A stretch of DNA of 55,664 nucleotides from an uncultured Bacteroides sp. (GTDB lineage: Bacteria > Bacteroidota > Bacteroidia > Bacteroidales > Bacteroidaceae). Both the position numbers and the translations under genes were made by a program. Positions 16,790 to 25,286 of this stretch are shown piece by piece (the stretch's first letter is position 1; every line of letters starts with the position of its first letter). The notes under the pieces are model-generated. The model had not been told where the DNA came from. It saw only the letters and a program-made list of their open reading frames with translations, and did no database searches. The DNA is taken from assembly GCF_910586915.1 (NCBI RefSeq), contig NZ_CAJULN010000018.1:1-55664 (forward strand), written 5' to 3'.

Positions 16790-16819
16790 CAAATGTATAA
16801 AAAATGTTGTAAACAACAA
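16790..16819 (-). promoter_or_regulatory. Promoter of the susC/susD pair
   Basis: On the minus strand TTG (complement of 16817-16819), 19 nt, TACATTTG (complement of 16790-16797). The start would be about 100 nt before ATG 16693. Confidence 0.7.
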
Positions 16820-17260
16820 GCGAAATGCTTATTTTTATTATAAAATCAACGAAGTATCTAAAATTATCCGTTATAAAATGACGAATATTTAGAAAATACT
16901 TTATGAATATTCCTTTCAAAACATACTCCAAATTTGCAGTAACGGTTGTTATCCCGCAATTTCAGATGCTTATATTGATATGCAACAGCAATATATTAAG
17001 TTCTAATGGGACTTCTTCAATCCTTTTCATAGTCTCTAATTATCAACAGAATACGTATTATGCATCGAAAAATTGTAGAAAATGGGTAGATGCTTCATTA
17101 TTATGGACAGAATGTGTTGTTCATTCTTATCTCAATCATGTGAGTTTATTGACCGGATTTTATGTTTTTGGAAGAACTGAAGAATATATCCGATTGGTGT
17201 ATTTTTCGGAAAAGAATCAAAAAAAGATATAGAAAACATCAGCCCAATGAAATATTTCGA
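16820..17260. other. AT-rich intergenic stretch with a doubtful reading frame
   Basis: No convincing gene. A 109-codon frame (16903-17232, plus) has unusual composition for this genome (many S, N, Y, I codons), no recognisable motif and no promoter box, and is probably chance. A short sequence (ATATTAAGTTCTAATGG, near 16993) resembles the reverse complement of the susC leader near 16750. This may be an old duplication or a remnant. Confidence 0.4.
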
Positions 17261-17268
17261 TAATTTTG
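17261..17268 (+). promoter_or_regulatory. Possible -7 box of cysK
   Basis: TAATTTTG fits TAnnTTTG. It is 113 nt before the cysK start, leaving a leader with one small hairpin (GTTTGCCGGAAAC, near 17331). No -33 box is evident. Confidence 0.4.
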
Positions 17269-17381
17269 TTGTCGGTAAATGCGACAGTAAGAGTTTGTAA
17301 ATGTTGTAATTGCATAGTACGAGCCTGTGGCTGTTTGCCGGAAACGAACCAAGTGTATTTTATTGAACTGACGCTGATAAG

Positions 17382-18314
17382 ATGGTAAAGATAGCAAAGA
17401 AACTGACTGATTTAGTAGGAAATACTCCGTTGATGGAACTTTCGGGTTACAGCAAGAAGTATGCTCTTGAACAAAACATTATTGCCAAACTGGAATCTTT
17501 TAATCCGACAGGAAGTGTGAAGGACAGGGCGGCTCTCTCCATGATTGAAGATGCCGAAGCGCGCGGAATATTGAAGCCGGGCGCCACCGTTATTGAACCG
17601 ACAAGTGGAAATACAGGGGTGGGATTGGCAATGGTTGCTACGATTAAAGGGTATCATCTGATATTGACCATGCCCGAAACCATGAGTTTGGAACGGCGGA
17701 ATCTCTTGAAAGCGCTCGGAGCCGAAATTGTACTGACCGACGGTGCAGGCGGGATGGCCGCTTCCATTGCTAAAGCCGAAGAACTGCGCGACGGTATTCC
17801 CGGTTCGTTGATTCTGCAACAGTTTGAGAATCCTGCCAATGCTGCTGCGCACGAGCGTACGACGGGTGAGGAGATATGGCGGGATACGGAGGGAGAAGTC
17901 GATGTGTTTGTTGCCGGAGTGGGCACGAGCGGAACGGTTTGTGGGGTTGCCCGTGCATTGAAGAAGCACAATCCGAAGATTTATATCGTAGCTGTGGAGC
18001 CGGCGGCTTCTCCCGTATTGGAGGGAGGGAAGGCGGCATCGCATCGCATTCAGGGAATCGGGGCAAACTTTATTCCGAAACTGTATGATGCCTCTTTGGT
18101 GAATGAAGTGATTGCTGTTCCCGATGAGGAAGCAATTCGTGCGGCGCGTGAGTTGGCGGCAACGGAAGGTTTGTTGGCAGGAATCTCTTCGGGTGCGGCG
18201 GTATATGCGGCACGCCGGTTGGCACAGCGTCCGGAATTTAAGGATAAAAAAATAGTAGCGTTGCTGCCCGATACGGGAGAACGTTATTTGTCTACCGGGT
18301 TATTTACGGTTTAG
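17382..18314 (+). CDS. cysK: Cysteine synthase A (O-acetylserine sulfhydrylase)
   Basis: A PLP enzyme joining O-acetylserine and sulfide to make cysteine. The 310-residue protein has normal family length. The PLP lysine is in NPTGSVKDR (near residue 47), the phosphate/substrate loop is PTSGNTGVGLA (near 73-83), the PLP phosphate-binding GVGTSGTVCG is near 175, and the GISSGAAV segment is near 265. It stands alone between the SusC region and the TPR gene. The repeat array at 18321 begins 7 nt after its stop codon. Confidence 0.95.
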   Translation: MVKIAKKLTDLVGNTPLMELSGYSKKYALEQNIIAKLESFNPTGSVKDRAALSMIEDAEARGILKPGATVIEPTSGNTGVGLAMVATIKGYHLILTMPETMSLERRNLLKALGAEIVLTDGAGGMAASIAKAEELRDGIPGSLILQQFENPANAAAHERTTGEEIWRDTEGEVDVFVAGVGTSGTVCGVARALKKHNPKIYIVAVEPAASPVLEGGKAASHRIQGIGANFIPKLYDASLVNEVIAVPDEEAIRAARELAATEGLLAGISSGAAVYAARRLAQRPEFKDKKIVALLPDTGERYLSTGLFTV

Positions 18315-18320
18315 TCTTAT

Positions 18321-18475
18321 AATCAGCCTGTTACAGCGCATATATATCCTGCGTCCAGCGCATATAGATGCTGGACACAGGACATATGGATGCTGCGCGT
18401 AGGACATATATGCGGTGGATGCAGGATATATATGCACTGTAACTACCTCATATAGAGAGGGAAAATAGCGGATGA
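18321..18475 (+). repeat. 22-nt-unit array, family 1, copy B
   Basis: Five 22-nt units follow the head CAGCCTGTTA. The first is inverted relative to the last: TTACAGCGCATATATAT near 18331 and its near reverse complement ATATATATGCACTGTAA near 18426. The middle units share CATATAGATGCTG or close variants. The tail is a small hairpin (CCTCATATAGAGAGG) followed by GAAAATAGCGGA, shared with copies A and C. It fills the gap between cysK and the TPR gene. Confidence 0.8.
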
Positions 18476-18503
18476 ACATTTTAAATCATATACCTATATT
18501 ATT

Positions 18504-19322
18504 ATGGTAAGAATTATTATAGCATTACTCTTTTCTTTTCCGGCAGTTATCTGTGCGCAGAGCTATCGGCAGTTATCTGAAAAAGCAATCGAATGCATCG
18601 AGAAGGACAGTCTTCTTCAAGCTGAAGAACTTTTGATTAAGGCTTTGGAGATGGAGCCGAAGAATGCAAGGAATGCGTTGCTTTTTTCGAATCTGGGCTT
18701 GGTACAACGTCGGTTGGGAGCGTTCGACAAGGCACTCGAATCTTATTCTTTTGCACTTAATTTTGCTCCGTTGGCAGTCCCCATTCTGCTCGACCGTGCC
18801 GCTATTTGCATGGAAATGGGAAAGACGGACAAGGCTTACACAGATTATTGTCTGGTACTCGATGAGGATAAAAACAATAAGGAAGCATTGCTGATGCGTG
18901 CTTATATTTACGCGAAGCGTAGGGATTATCCCGCCGCCCGGATAGATTACAACCGTTTGCTGGAGATTGATTCCCAAAGTTATAGCGGTCGGCTCGGACT
19001 GGCTACTTTGGAGCAGAAAGAAGGAAAGTTTCGCGAAGCTCTTGAGATTCTGAACAAGATGATTGTGGAAAGGCCTGATGACGCGACGCTTTATATCGCC
19101 CGTGCCGATGTGGAACGGGAGATGAAGCACGACGATTTGGCATTGGTCGATTTGGACGAGGCTGTCCGCCTGGATGCATCCTCGGTAGATGCGTATCTGT
19201 TGCGCGGAAATATCTATTTGGCTCAAAAGAAAAAAGTATTGGCAAAAGCGGATTTTGAAAAAGCGATATCTTTGGGCGTACCGCCTGCCGATTTGCGCGA
19301 ACTGCTATGGCAGTGCAAATAA
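18504..19322 (+). CDS. Exported tetratricopeptide-repeat protein
   Basis: 272 residues: a signal peptide (MVRIIIALLFSFPAVICAQ), then about seven TPR-like 34-residue helical pairs, visible from recurring A-x-x-L/Y-x-x-A-L patterns such as NLGLVQRRLGAFDKALESYSFAL, AYIYAKRRDYPAARIDYNRLL and LRGNIYLAQKKKVLAKADFEKA. TPR proteins of this kind act as periplasmic scaffolds; no partner can be named. It lies directly after repeat copy B and converges on recQ, with only 47 nt between the two stop codons. Confidence 0.85.
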   Translation: MVRIIIALLFSFPAVICAQSYRQLSEKAIECIEKDSLLQAEELLIKALEMEPKNARNALLFSNLGLVQRRLGAFDKALESYSFALNFAPLAVPILLDRAAICMEMGKTDKAYTDYCLVLDEDKNNKEALLMRAYIYAKRRDYPAARIDYNRLLEIDSQSYSGRLGLATLEQKEGKFREALEILNKMIVERPDDATLYIARADVEREMKHDDLALVDLDEAVRLDASSVDAYLLRGNIYLAQKKKVLAKADFEKAISLGVPPADLRELLWQCK

Positions 19323-19369
19323 CGCCACGACTTTTCATACTTGCCGATGATTCCTTCGAAGACAAGCAG

Positions 19370-21178
19370 CTATTCCACAAATTGCCGAATCAGGTTGACA
19401 AAATCCTTCCCGTATTTCCTTTTTTTGTGTTCGCCGATACCACTGATTTCGCCGAACTCTTCGATGGTTGTCGGGCGGGAGATGCTGAGTAAATGCAGCA
19501 CTTTGTCCGACAACACGATGTAGGCGGGCAGTGCTTCCTGGTCGGCAAGTTGTTTGCGCAATCCGCGCAGTGCTTCGAAGAGGTCGCTGCTTTCGCCGCT
19601 TGCCGTGCCGAAGGGGAGTTCTTTGGCGATAACCGTTTTTTTCTTTTTCCCTTTTTGCGAAGTTTTTTCCTCGTGGCGGATGACTACCAATGTTGCTTGC
19701 GTCCTTCCGAAGAGAACATCGCTTCCGCTGGATGTTATTTTGAGATGGTTGTTCTCATTATAAGCAATTTCAAAATAACCGAGTTGAAGCATTTGCAACA
19801 GGTAGTCCTGCCAGTCGCGGGGAGAAATATCACGTCCGGCGCCAAAAGTTTTAAGTTTCTGGTAGTCTTTCCCTGTCACTTCGGCCGAATAATTTCCCCG
19901 AAGTATGTCAATCAATACGCTTGTTCCTATCTGTTGTTCTGCACGTGCGATGGCACTTAACGCTTTTTGTACAATGATTGTGCCGTCAAACCGTTGCGGG
20001 GGATTTTTGCAGACATCACAATTGCCGCAGTCTTCCGTGGTTGTTTCCCCGAAATAACTCAGCAGGATTCTTCGCCGGCAGATGTCGGCTTCCGCATACT
20101 GCTGCATACGTTGTAGCTTTTCAATATTGATGCTCTGCTGGTTGCTTTCCGTGGCAAACTTGGTCAGCAGTATCAAATCTCCCAACGAATAAAACAATAC
20201 GGTGTCGCTCGGCAGACCGTCGCGTCCGGCACGCCCTATTTCCTGATAAAAACTTTCGATGCTTTTGGGCAGATTGTAGTGGATTACCCAACGGACATTC
20301 GATTTGTCTATGCCCATGCCGAAAGCAATCGTGGCACATACTACCTGAATCCGGTCGTTGATAAAATCGTCTTGTGTTTCGTCTCTTTGCTGCGTAGACA
20401 ATCCGGCGTGATAGACCCCGCAACGGATTCCTTGTTTCTGCAACATCTGTGCTACCGTTTCCGTTTTGTTGCGGCTCATGCAGTAGATAATTCCGCTTGT
20501 TCCTTTATGTCGGTGGATAAATTCTACAATCGCCTTGTTCTTCTCTTTGGTTTGGAATCCCCGTTTTACTGTCAGGCTGATGTTGGGGCGGTCGAAAGAG
20601 GAGATGAAAGTGCGGGGTTCGACAAGGTGGAGTTGCCGGATAATGTCTTCTCGGGTTATTTTATCGGCAGTGGCGGTCAGGGCAACAATCGGTATGTGTG
20701 GAAATTGCCGGTGGAGTACTCCCATTTGAGTGTACTCCGGGCGGAAATCATGTCCCCATTGCGAAATACAATGGGCTTCATCAATAGCGAACAGAGAAAT
20801 ATGCATATCTCGCAACAGGTAGTCTTTTTCCGCCAACAGTTTCTCCGGTGAAATGTAAAGCAACTTCAAACGCCCTTCGATGCAGGCACGGCGCAGATTG
20901 GCGTTTTCTGTCTCGTCATTGCTGCTGTTCAGTGCTCCGGCGGCAATTCCGTTTGCCAATAATGCTTCCACCTGGTCTTTCATTAATGAAATCAACGGAG
21001 ATACCACGACAGCCGTACCTTCGCTGAGTAGAGCGGGGAGTTGGTAACAGATGGATTTCCCTCCGCCAGTGGGCATTAGCACCAATGCATCTTTCTTATG
21101 CAGGACGTGGCGGATGATATCTTCTTGCAAAGGACGGAAACTATCGTATCCGAAATATTTTTTTAGAGTTTCTCTCAT
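19370..21178 (-). CDS. recQ: ATP-dependent DNA helicase RecQ
   Basis: A 602-residue 3'-5' helicase of recombination repair. Walker A is MPTGGGKSICYQLP (near 35-48), the DEAH box lies in FAIDEAHCISQWGHDFRPEY (near 133), and motif VI is in QEIGRAGRDGLPS. The RecQ-C-terminal zinc site is CRRRILLSYFGE...CGNCDVC, a winged-helix segment follows, and an HRDC domain ends the protein (about 530-602, ending IREFV-like). Length is normal for bacterial RecQ. A TACCTTTG box (minus, complement of 21201-21208) lies just upstream. Bacteroides often carry several recQ paralogues. Confidence 0.93.
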   Translation of the reverse strand: MRETLKKYFGYDSFRPLQEDIIRHVLHKKDALVLMPTGGGKSICYQLPALLSEGTAVVVSPLISLMKDQVEALLANGIAAGALNSSNDETENANLRRACIEGRLKLLYISPEKLLAEKDYLLRDMHISLFAIDEAHCISQWGHDFRPEYTQMGVLHRQFPHIPIVALTATADKITREDIIRQLHLVEPRTFISSFDRPNISLTVKRGFQTKEKNKAIVEFIHRHKGTSGIIYCMSRNKTETVAQMLQKQGIRCGVYHAGLSTQQRDETQDDFINDRIQVVCATIAFGMGIDKSNVRWVIHYNLPKSIESFYQEIGRAGRDGLPSDTVLFYSLGDLILLTKFATESNQQSINIEKLQRMQQYAEADICRRRILLSYFGETTTEDCGNCDVCKNPPQRFDGTIIVQKALSAIARAEQQIGTSVLIDILRGNYSAEVTGKDYQKLKTFGAGRDISPRDWQDYLLQMLQLGYFEIAYNENNHLKITSSGSDVLFGRTQATLVVIRHEEKTSQKGKKKKTVIAKELPFGTASGESSDLFEALRGLRKQLADQEALPAYIVLSDKVLHLLSISRPTTIEEFGEISGIGEHKKRKYGKDFVNLIRQFVE

Positions 21179-21200
21179 GAACGCTTTTTTTAACTTGCTG

Positions 21201-21208
21201 CAAAGGTA
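21201..21208 (-). promoter_or_regulatory. -7 box of recQ
   Basis: CAAAGGTA on the plus strand reads TACCTTTG on the minus strand, 23 nt before the recQ start. The -33 element is unclear. Confidence 0.5.
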
Positions 21209-21447
21209 CGTTTTTCTTTGACAATCTCCATCATGTACGGATTTCAGTTTCCGAGATGAAATATAAAAAGGTTAAAGTTTCTTATTATTCAACCTCATTC
21301 CTTCTTTTTCAAGGTTTTTGATTGTTTTACTGATAAAAAAATGCACAAAAAGATTGTGTGTTTAAAAAAAAAGTAAGACTTTTGTAACATACTATGTTGC
21401 AAAGATGTGATAATTAACAAGTGAACAAACCCTAACCAGTTAATTCA

Positions 21448-21912
21448 ATGAGTGATTTAGAGAACAAAAAAGCGGAAGAAACTCCGAAAAAACGTCCCTA
21501 CAATTTGAGGGAAAAGAAAGAAAAGAAAGCTGCATACAGATCGTTGATCAGACCGGAATTGGCAGACGAGTTGTATGACAAGATTCTGAATATCATCGTT
21601 GTTCAGAAGAAGTATAAGGACCCTGACTATTCGGCGAAAGACTTGGCGAAAGAACTTAAAACAAATACCCGTTACCTTTCTGCCGTAGTCAACTCGCGTT
21701 TCGGTATGAATTACTCTTGCCTGTTGAATGAATACAGAGTGAAGGATGCTTTGCATTTATTGACGGATAAGCGTTATGCCGACAAAAATGTGGAAGAAAT
21801 TAGCGCTATGGTTGGCTTTGCAAATCGTCAATCTTTTTACGCAGCATTTTACAAGAACGTAGGTGAAACTCCTAACGGATATCGTAAAAGACAATTGGAA
21901 AACAAAAAGTAA
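21448..21912 (+). CDS. Small AraC-type HTH DNA-binding protein
   Basis: A 154-residue protein: a Lys/Glu-rich N-terminus (about 1-35) and a C-terminal AraC/XylS double helix-turn-helix (about 55-150). The recognisable segments are YSAKDLAKELKTNTRYLSAVVN, FGMNYSCLLNEYRVKDA and the second HTH VEEISAMVGFANRQSFYAAFYKNVGETPNGYRK. There is no ligand-binding domain, so it is a stand-alone DNA binder; its targets are unknown. The 269-bp gap upstream, between divergent recQ and this gene, is AT-rich without a clear promoter box. A strong terminator follows. Confidence 0.88.
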   Translation: MSDLENKKAEETPKKRPYNLREKKEKKAAYRSLIRPELADELYDKILNIIVVQKKYKDPDYSAKDLAKELKTNTRYLSAVVNSRFGMNYSCLLNEYRVKDALHLLTDKRYADKNVEEISAMVGFANRQSFYAAFYKNVGETPNGYRKRQLENKK

Positions 21913-21931
21913 TCGAATTTCAGAATAAATC

Positions 21932-21985
21932 AAAAGGAATTACCTCTAAATGGAACTTTGGAGATAATTCCTTTTATTGTTTTTA
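21932..21985 (+). terminator. Terminator after the AraC-type gene
   Basis: AAAAGGAATTA (21932-21942) pairs perfectly with TAATTCCTTTT (21965-21975), followed by a T-rich stretch. Confidence 0.85.
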
Positions 21986-22004
21986 ATTAATCGACACTGA
22001 CATT

Positions 22005-24050
22005 ATGAATAAACATTTTATTTCAATGGCCTTAGCTGCCACGATTTTAACGTCGTGCGGCGGAACCAAAACAACAACTGCCGAGGCAGAAAAATTTAAT
22101 TATACAGTGGAACAATTTGCAGACTTACAGATTTTGCGTTATAGAGTCCCCGGATTTGAGGAACTGACGCTCAAACAGAAAGAACTGATTTATTATCTGA
22201 CAGAGGCCGCGCTGGAAGGAAGAGATATCCTCTTCGACCAGAATGGAAAATACAATTTGAGAATCCGGCGGATGCTTGAAGCAGTATATACGAACTATCA
22301 GGGAGATAAGACGATCCCGGATTTCAAGAACATGGAAGTGTACTTGAAGCGGGTGTGGTTCTCCAATGGTATTCATCATCATTATGGTTCGGAGAAATTT
22401 GTGCCCGGCTTTTCACAGGATTTCTTAAAGCAGGCTGTGCTTGGACTTGATGCGGAGTTACTTCCGTTGGCCGAAGGACAGACTGCCGGACAGCTTTGCG
22501 ACGAGCTTTTCCCGGTAATCTTTGACCCGACTGTCATGCCGAAACGAGTGAATCAGGCAGACGGTGAGGATCTTGTACTGACTTCCGCATCCAATTATTA
22601 CGACGGAGTGACGCAGCAGGAAGCCGAAAGTTTCTATAATGCAATGAAAGACCCGAAAGATGAAACTCCGGTTTCGTATGGTTTGAACAGCCGTTTGGTC
22701 AAAGAAAACGGCAAGTTGCAGGAAAAGGCCTGGAAAGTAGGCGGACTCTATACGCAAGCTATCGAGAAAATCGTTTATTGGTTGAAGAAAGCAGAAGGCG
22801 TAGCGGAGAATGATGCGCAGAAAGCGGTTATCGCGAAACTGATTCAATTCTATGAAACCGGTAGTTTGAAGGATTTTGATGAATACGCCATCCTTTGGGT
22901 AAAAGACCTCGATTCGCGAATCGACTTTGTGAATGGATTTACGGAAAGTTATGGCGACCCGTTGGGTATGAAGGCAAGCTGGGAGTCATTGGTGAACTTC
23001 AAAGATATAGAGTCTACACATCGCACGGAGATTATTAGCAGCAATGCACAGTGGTTTGAAGACCATTCTCCGGTAGACAAAGCCTTCAAGAAAGACGAAG
23101 TGAAGGGGGTATCGGCTAAAGTAATTACTGCTGCCATTCTTGCAGGCGACCTTTATCCTGCCACTGCTATCGGTATTAATCTGCCGAATGCAAACTGGAT
23201 TCGTGCCAATCACGGTTCCAAATCGGTGACTATCGGTAATATTACAGATGCTTATAACAAAGCCGCTCACGGAAACGGATTCAACGAAGAATTTGTTTAC
23301 AGCGATGCGGAAAGACAATTGATAGATGCTTACAGCGACCTCACGGACGACTTGCACACTGACTTGCACGAATGTTTGGGACACGGTTCCGGCAAGTTAC
23401 TTCCCGGCGTAGACCCCGATGCATTGAAGGCTTACGGTTCTACGATTGAAGAAGCACGTGCCGACTTGTTCGGTTTGTATTACGTGGCCGACCCGAAGTT
23501 GGTGGAACTGAAACTTCTCTCTTCTCCCGAAGCATACAAGGCGCAGTTCTACACTTATCTGATGAATGGTCTGATGACGCAGTTGGTACGTATCGAACCG
23601 GGAAACACTGTGGAAGAAGCCCATATGCGTAACCGCCAGTTGATTGCTCGTTGGGTATATGAAAAAGGGGCGGCCGATAAAGTGGTGGAATTAGTGAAGA
23701 AAGACGGAAAGACCTATGTTGTCATCAATGACTATCAGAAAGTCCGTGAACTGTTCGGCGAGTTGTTAGCAGAAATTCAGCGTATCAAATCGACTGGCGA
23801 TTTTGAAGCCGCCCGTTCGTTGGTAGAGAACTATGCGGTAAAAGTGGACCCGACTTTGCACGCTGAAATATTGGAGCGTTACAAAAAATTGAACTTGGCT
23901 CCATACAAAGGCTTTGTGAATCCGAAATATGAACCGGTAACAGACGAAAAGGGAAACATTACCGATGTCACGGTATCTTATGACGAAGGTTATGTGGAAC
24001 AAATGTTGCGTTACAGCAAGGATTATTCTCCGCTTCCTTCCGTAAACTAA
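22005..24050 (+). CDS. Dipeptidyl-peptidase III (family M49) lipoprotein
   Basis: A zinc exopeptidase releasing dipeptides from peptide N-termini. The 681-residue protein carries a lipoprotein signal (ATILTSCGG). The M49 zinc motif is HECLGH at residues 455-460 and the second motif EEARAD at 482-487, where the eukaryotic form has EECRAE. Substrate-site stretches typical of DPP III, such as NLPNANWIR and GNGFNEEFVY, are also visible. A lipidated DPP III is expected in the periplasm or outer membrane, unlike the cytosolic human enzyme. The cysteine inside HECLGH is notable. The AlkD-like gene starts 8 nt after its stop, so the two are probably co-transcribed. I recall a biochemically studied B. 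thetaiotaomicron orthologue. Confidence 0.93.
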   Translation: MNKHFISMALAATILTSCGGTKTTTAEAEKFNYTVEQFADLQILRYRVPGFEELTLKQKELIYYLTEAALEGRDILFDQNGKYNLRIRRMLEAVYTNYQGDKTIPDFKNMEVYLKRVWFSNGIHHHYGSEKFVPGFSQDFLKQAVLGLDAELLPLAEGQTAGQLCDELFPVIFDPTVMPKRVNQADGEDLVLTSASNYYDGVTQQEAESFYNAMKDPKDETPVSYGLNSRLVKENGKLQEKAWKVGGLYTQAIEKIVYWLKKAEGVAENDAQKAVIAKLIQFYETGSLKDFDEYAILWVKDLDSRIDFVNGFTESYGDPLGMKASWESLVNFKDIESTHRTEIISSNAQWFEDHSPVDKAFKKDEVKGVSAKVITAAILAGDLYPATAIGINLPNANWIRANHGSKSVTIGNITDAYNKAAHGNGFNEEFVYSDAERQLIDAYSDLTDDLHTDLHECLGHGSGKLLPGVDPDALKAYGSTIEEARADLFGLYYVADPKLVELKLLSSPEAYKAQFYTYLMNGLMTQLVRIEPGNTVEEAHMRNRQLIARWVYEKGAADKVVELVKKDGKTYVVINDYQKVRELFGELLAEIQRIKSTGDFEAARSLVENYAVKVDPTLHAEILERYKKLNLAPYKGFVNPKYEPVTDEKGNITDVTVSYDEGYVEQMLRYSKDYSPLPSVN

Positions 24051-24057
24051 TCTGAAA

Positions 24058-24717
24058 ATGGATATTAAAGAACAAATCAGAAATATCAAAACACAGCTCC
24101 GTCTCTCAATGAACGGGGCTGTGTCTCAAAGTATGCGTGAGAAAGGGCTGGTGTACAAACTCAATTTCGGAGTGGAACTACCCCGCATCAAAATGATTGC
24201 CGAAAACTGCGAAAAGAATCACGACTTGGCGCAAGCCTTATGGAAAGAAGATATTCGCGAATGCAAGATTCTGGCAGGTATGCTTCAACCGATTGCGACT
24301 TTCTATCCCGAAATTGCGGACATTTGGGTGGAAGACATCCGGAACATCGAAATCGCGGAGTTGACTTGTATGAACCTTTTCCAATATCTGCCGTATGCTC
24401 CCGCCAAGTCTTTTCATTGGATTGCCGACGAGCGTGAATATGTGCAGACTTGTGGCTTTCTCACTGCTGCCCGGCTTCTGACGAAGAGGGGAGATATGAC
24501 CGAACGTGCTTCCTGCGAACTGCTTGACCAAGCTATGTGTAACGTTCATTCCGAGAGTTATCATGTACGAAATGCAGCTTTGTTGGTGATTCGCAAATAT
24601 ATGCAGCATAGTGAAGAGCACGCTTTCCAAGTGTGTCGCATGGTGGAAGGAATGGCCGATTCTGCCGTAGAAGCCGAACAGATGCTTTATAATATGGTGA
24701 AGGCGGAGACTGAATGA
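24058..24717 (+). CDS. AlkD-like DNA alkylation repair (HEAT-like) protein
   Basis: A 219-residue all-alpha protein resembling the DNA alkylation repair family (PF08713): repeated helical pairs with RIKMIAENCEKNHDLAQALWKEDIRECKIL, the LYKLNFGVELP-like opening and WVEDIRNIEIAELTCMNL. Some members are HEAT-like glycosylases for alkylated bases; others have lost activity. The expected catalytic Asp/Trp set cannot be confirmed by eye. It is cytoplasmic and probably co-transcribed with the DPP III gene, though no functional link is evident. Confidence 0.7.
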   Translation: MDIKEQIRNIKTQLRLSMNGAVSQSMREKGLVYKLNFGVELPRIKMIAENCEKNHDLAQALWKEDIRECKILAGMLQPIATFYPEIADIWVEDIRNIEIAELTCMNLFQYLPYAPAKSFHWIADEREYVQTCGFLTAARLLTKRGDMTERASCELLDQAMCNVHSESYHVRNAALLVIRKYMQHSEEHAFQVCRMVEGMADSAVEAEQMLYNMVKAETE

Positions 24718-24743
24718 CCGCTCTAATAAATATCAAAGAAATC

Positions 24744-24775
24744 CTTTTGCGTTCCGCAAAAAAGGCTTAACTTTG
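24744..24775 (+). promoter_or_regulatory. fur-purA promoter with an overlapping palindrome
   Basis: TTTG (24746-24749), 18 nt, TAACTTTG (24768-24775). The spacer holds a tight inverted repeat, TTTTGCG-TTC-CGCAAAA (24745-24761), lying across the -33 box. It could be an operator for the Fur-type regulator encoded downstream, or the hairpin of a terminator for the gene upstream. Confidence 0.7.
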
Positions 24776-24794
24776 TTCGCGCTAATTTTGGCTG

Positions 24795-25286
24795 ATGATG
24801 GAAACTCAAAACGTGAAAGATACAGTAAGGCAGATATTCACGGAATATCTCACAGCGAACGGGCATCGTAAGACTCCTGAACGCTATGCCATACTCGATA
24901 CAATCTACTCTATCGACGGCCATTTTGACATAGATATGCTCTATTCGCGGATGATGGACCAAGAGAATTTCCGGGTGAGCCGGGCCACTCTTTACAATAC
25001 TATTATCCTTCTTATCAATGCACGCTTAGTTATCAAGCACCAGTTCGGAACCTCCTCCCAATACGAAAAATCATACAACCGCGAGACACATCATCATCAG
25101 ATATGTACGCAGTGCGGTAAAGTGACCGAGTTCCAGAACGAGGACTTGCAGTCTGCCATTGGAAATACGAAATTAAGTCGGTTTCAACTTTCGCATTATT
25201 CCTTATATATATATGGAATATGCAGCAAGTGCGACAGAGCCAACAAAAGGAAGAAAGTTAATAACAACAATAAAAGAGAAAAATGA
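24795..25286 (+). CDS. fur: Fur-family metal- or peroxide-responsive repressor
   Basis: 163 residues: an N-terminal winged helix (about 1-85, RKTPERYAILDTIYS and FRVSRATLYNTIILLINARLV) and a C-terminal dimer/metal domain with ETHHHQICTQCGKV and a second cysteine pair CSKC near the end, the structural zinc site. It has a basic tail. Fur, PerR and Zur cannot be separated by eye. The context, as the first gene of a pair with purA, gives no metal clue. Its TGA overlaps the purA ATG (ATGA), so the two are translationally coupled. ATG 24798 would be an equally good start (MM). Confidence 0.88.
   Translation: MMETQNVKDTVRQIFTEYLTANGHRKTPERYAILDTIYSIDGHFDIDMLYSRMMDQENFRVSRATLYNTIILLINARLVIKHQFGTSSQYEKSYNRETHHHQICTQCGKVTEFQNEDLQSAIGNTKLSRFQLSHYSLYIYGICSKCDRANKRKKVNNNNKREK

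Noticed and set aside
16903..17232. A 109-codon plus-strand frame upstream of cysK
   Set aside because: Odd composition, no motif, no promoter and an AT-rich setting; treated as probable chance and mentioned only within the intergenic entry.
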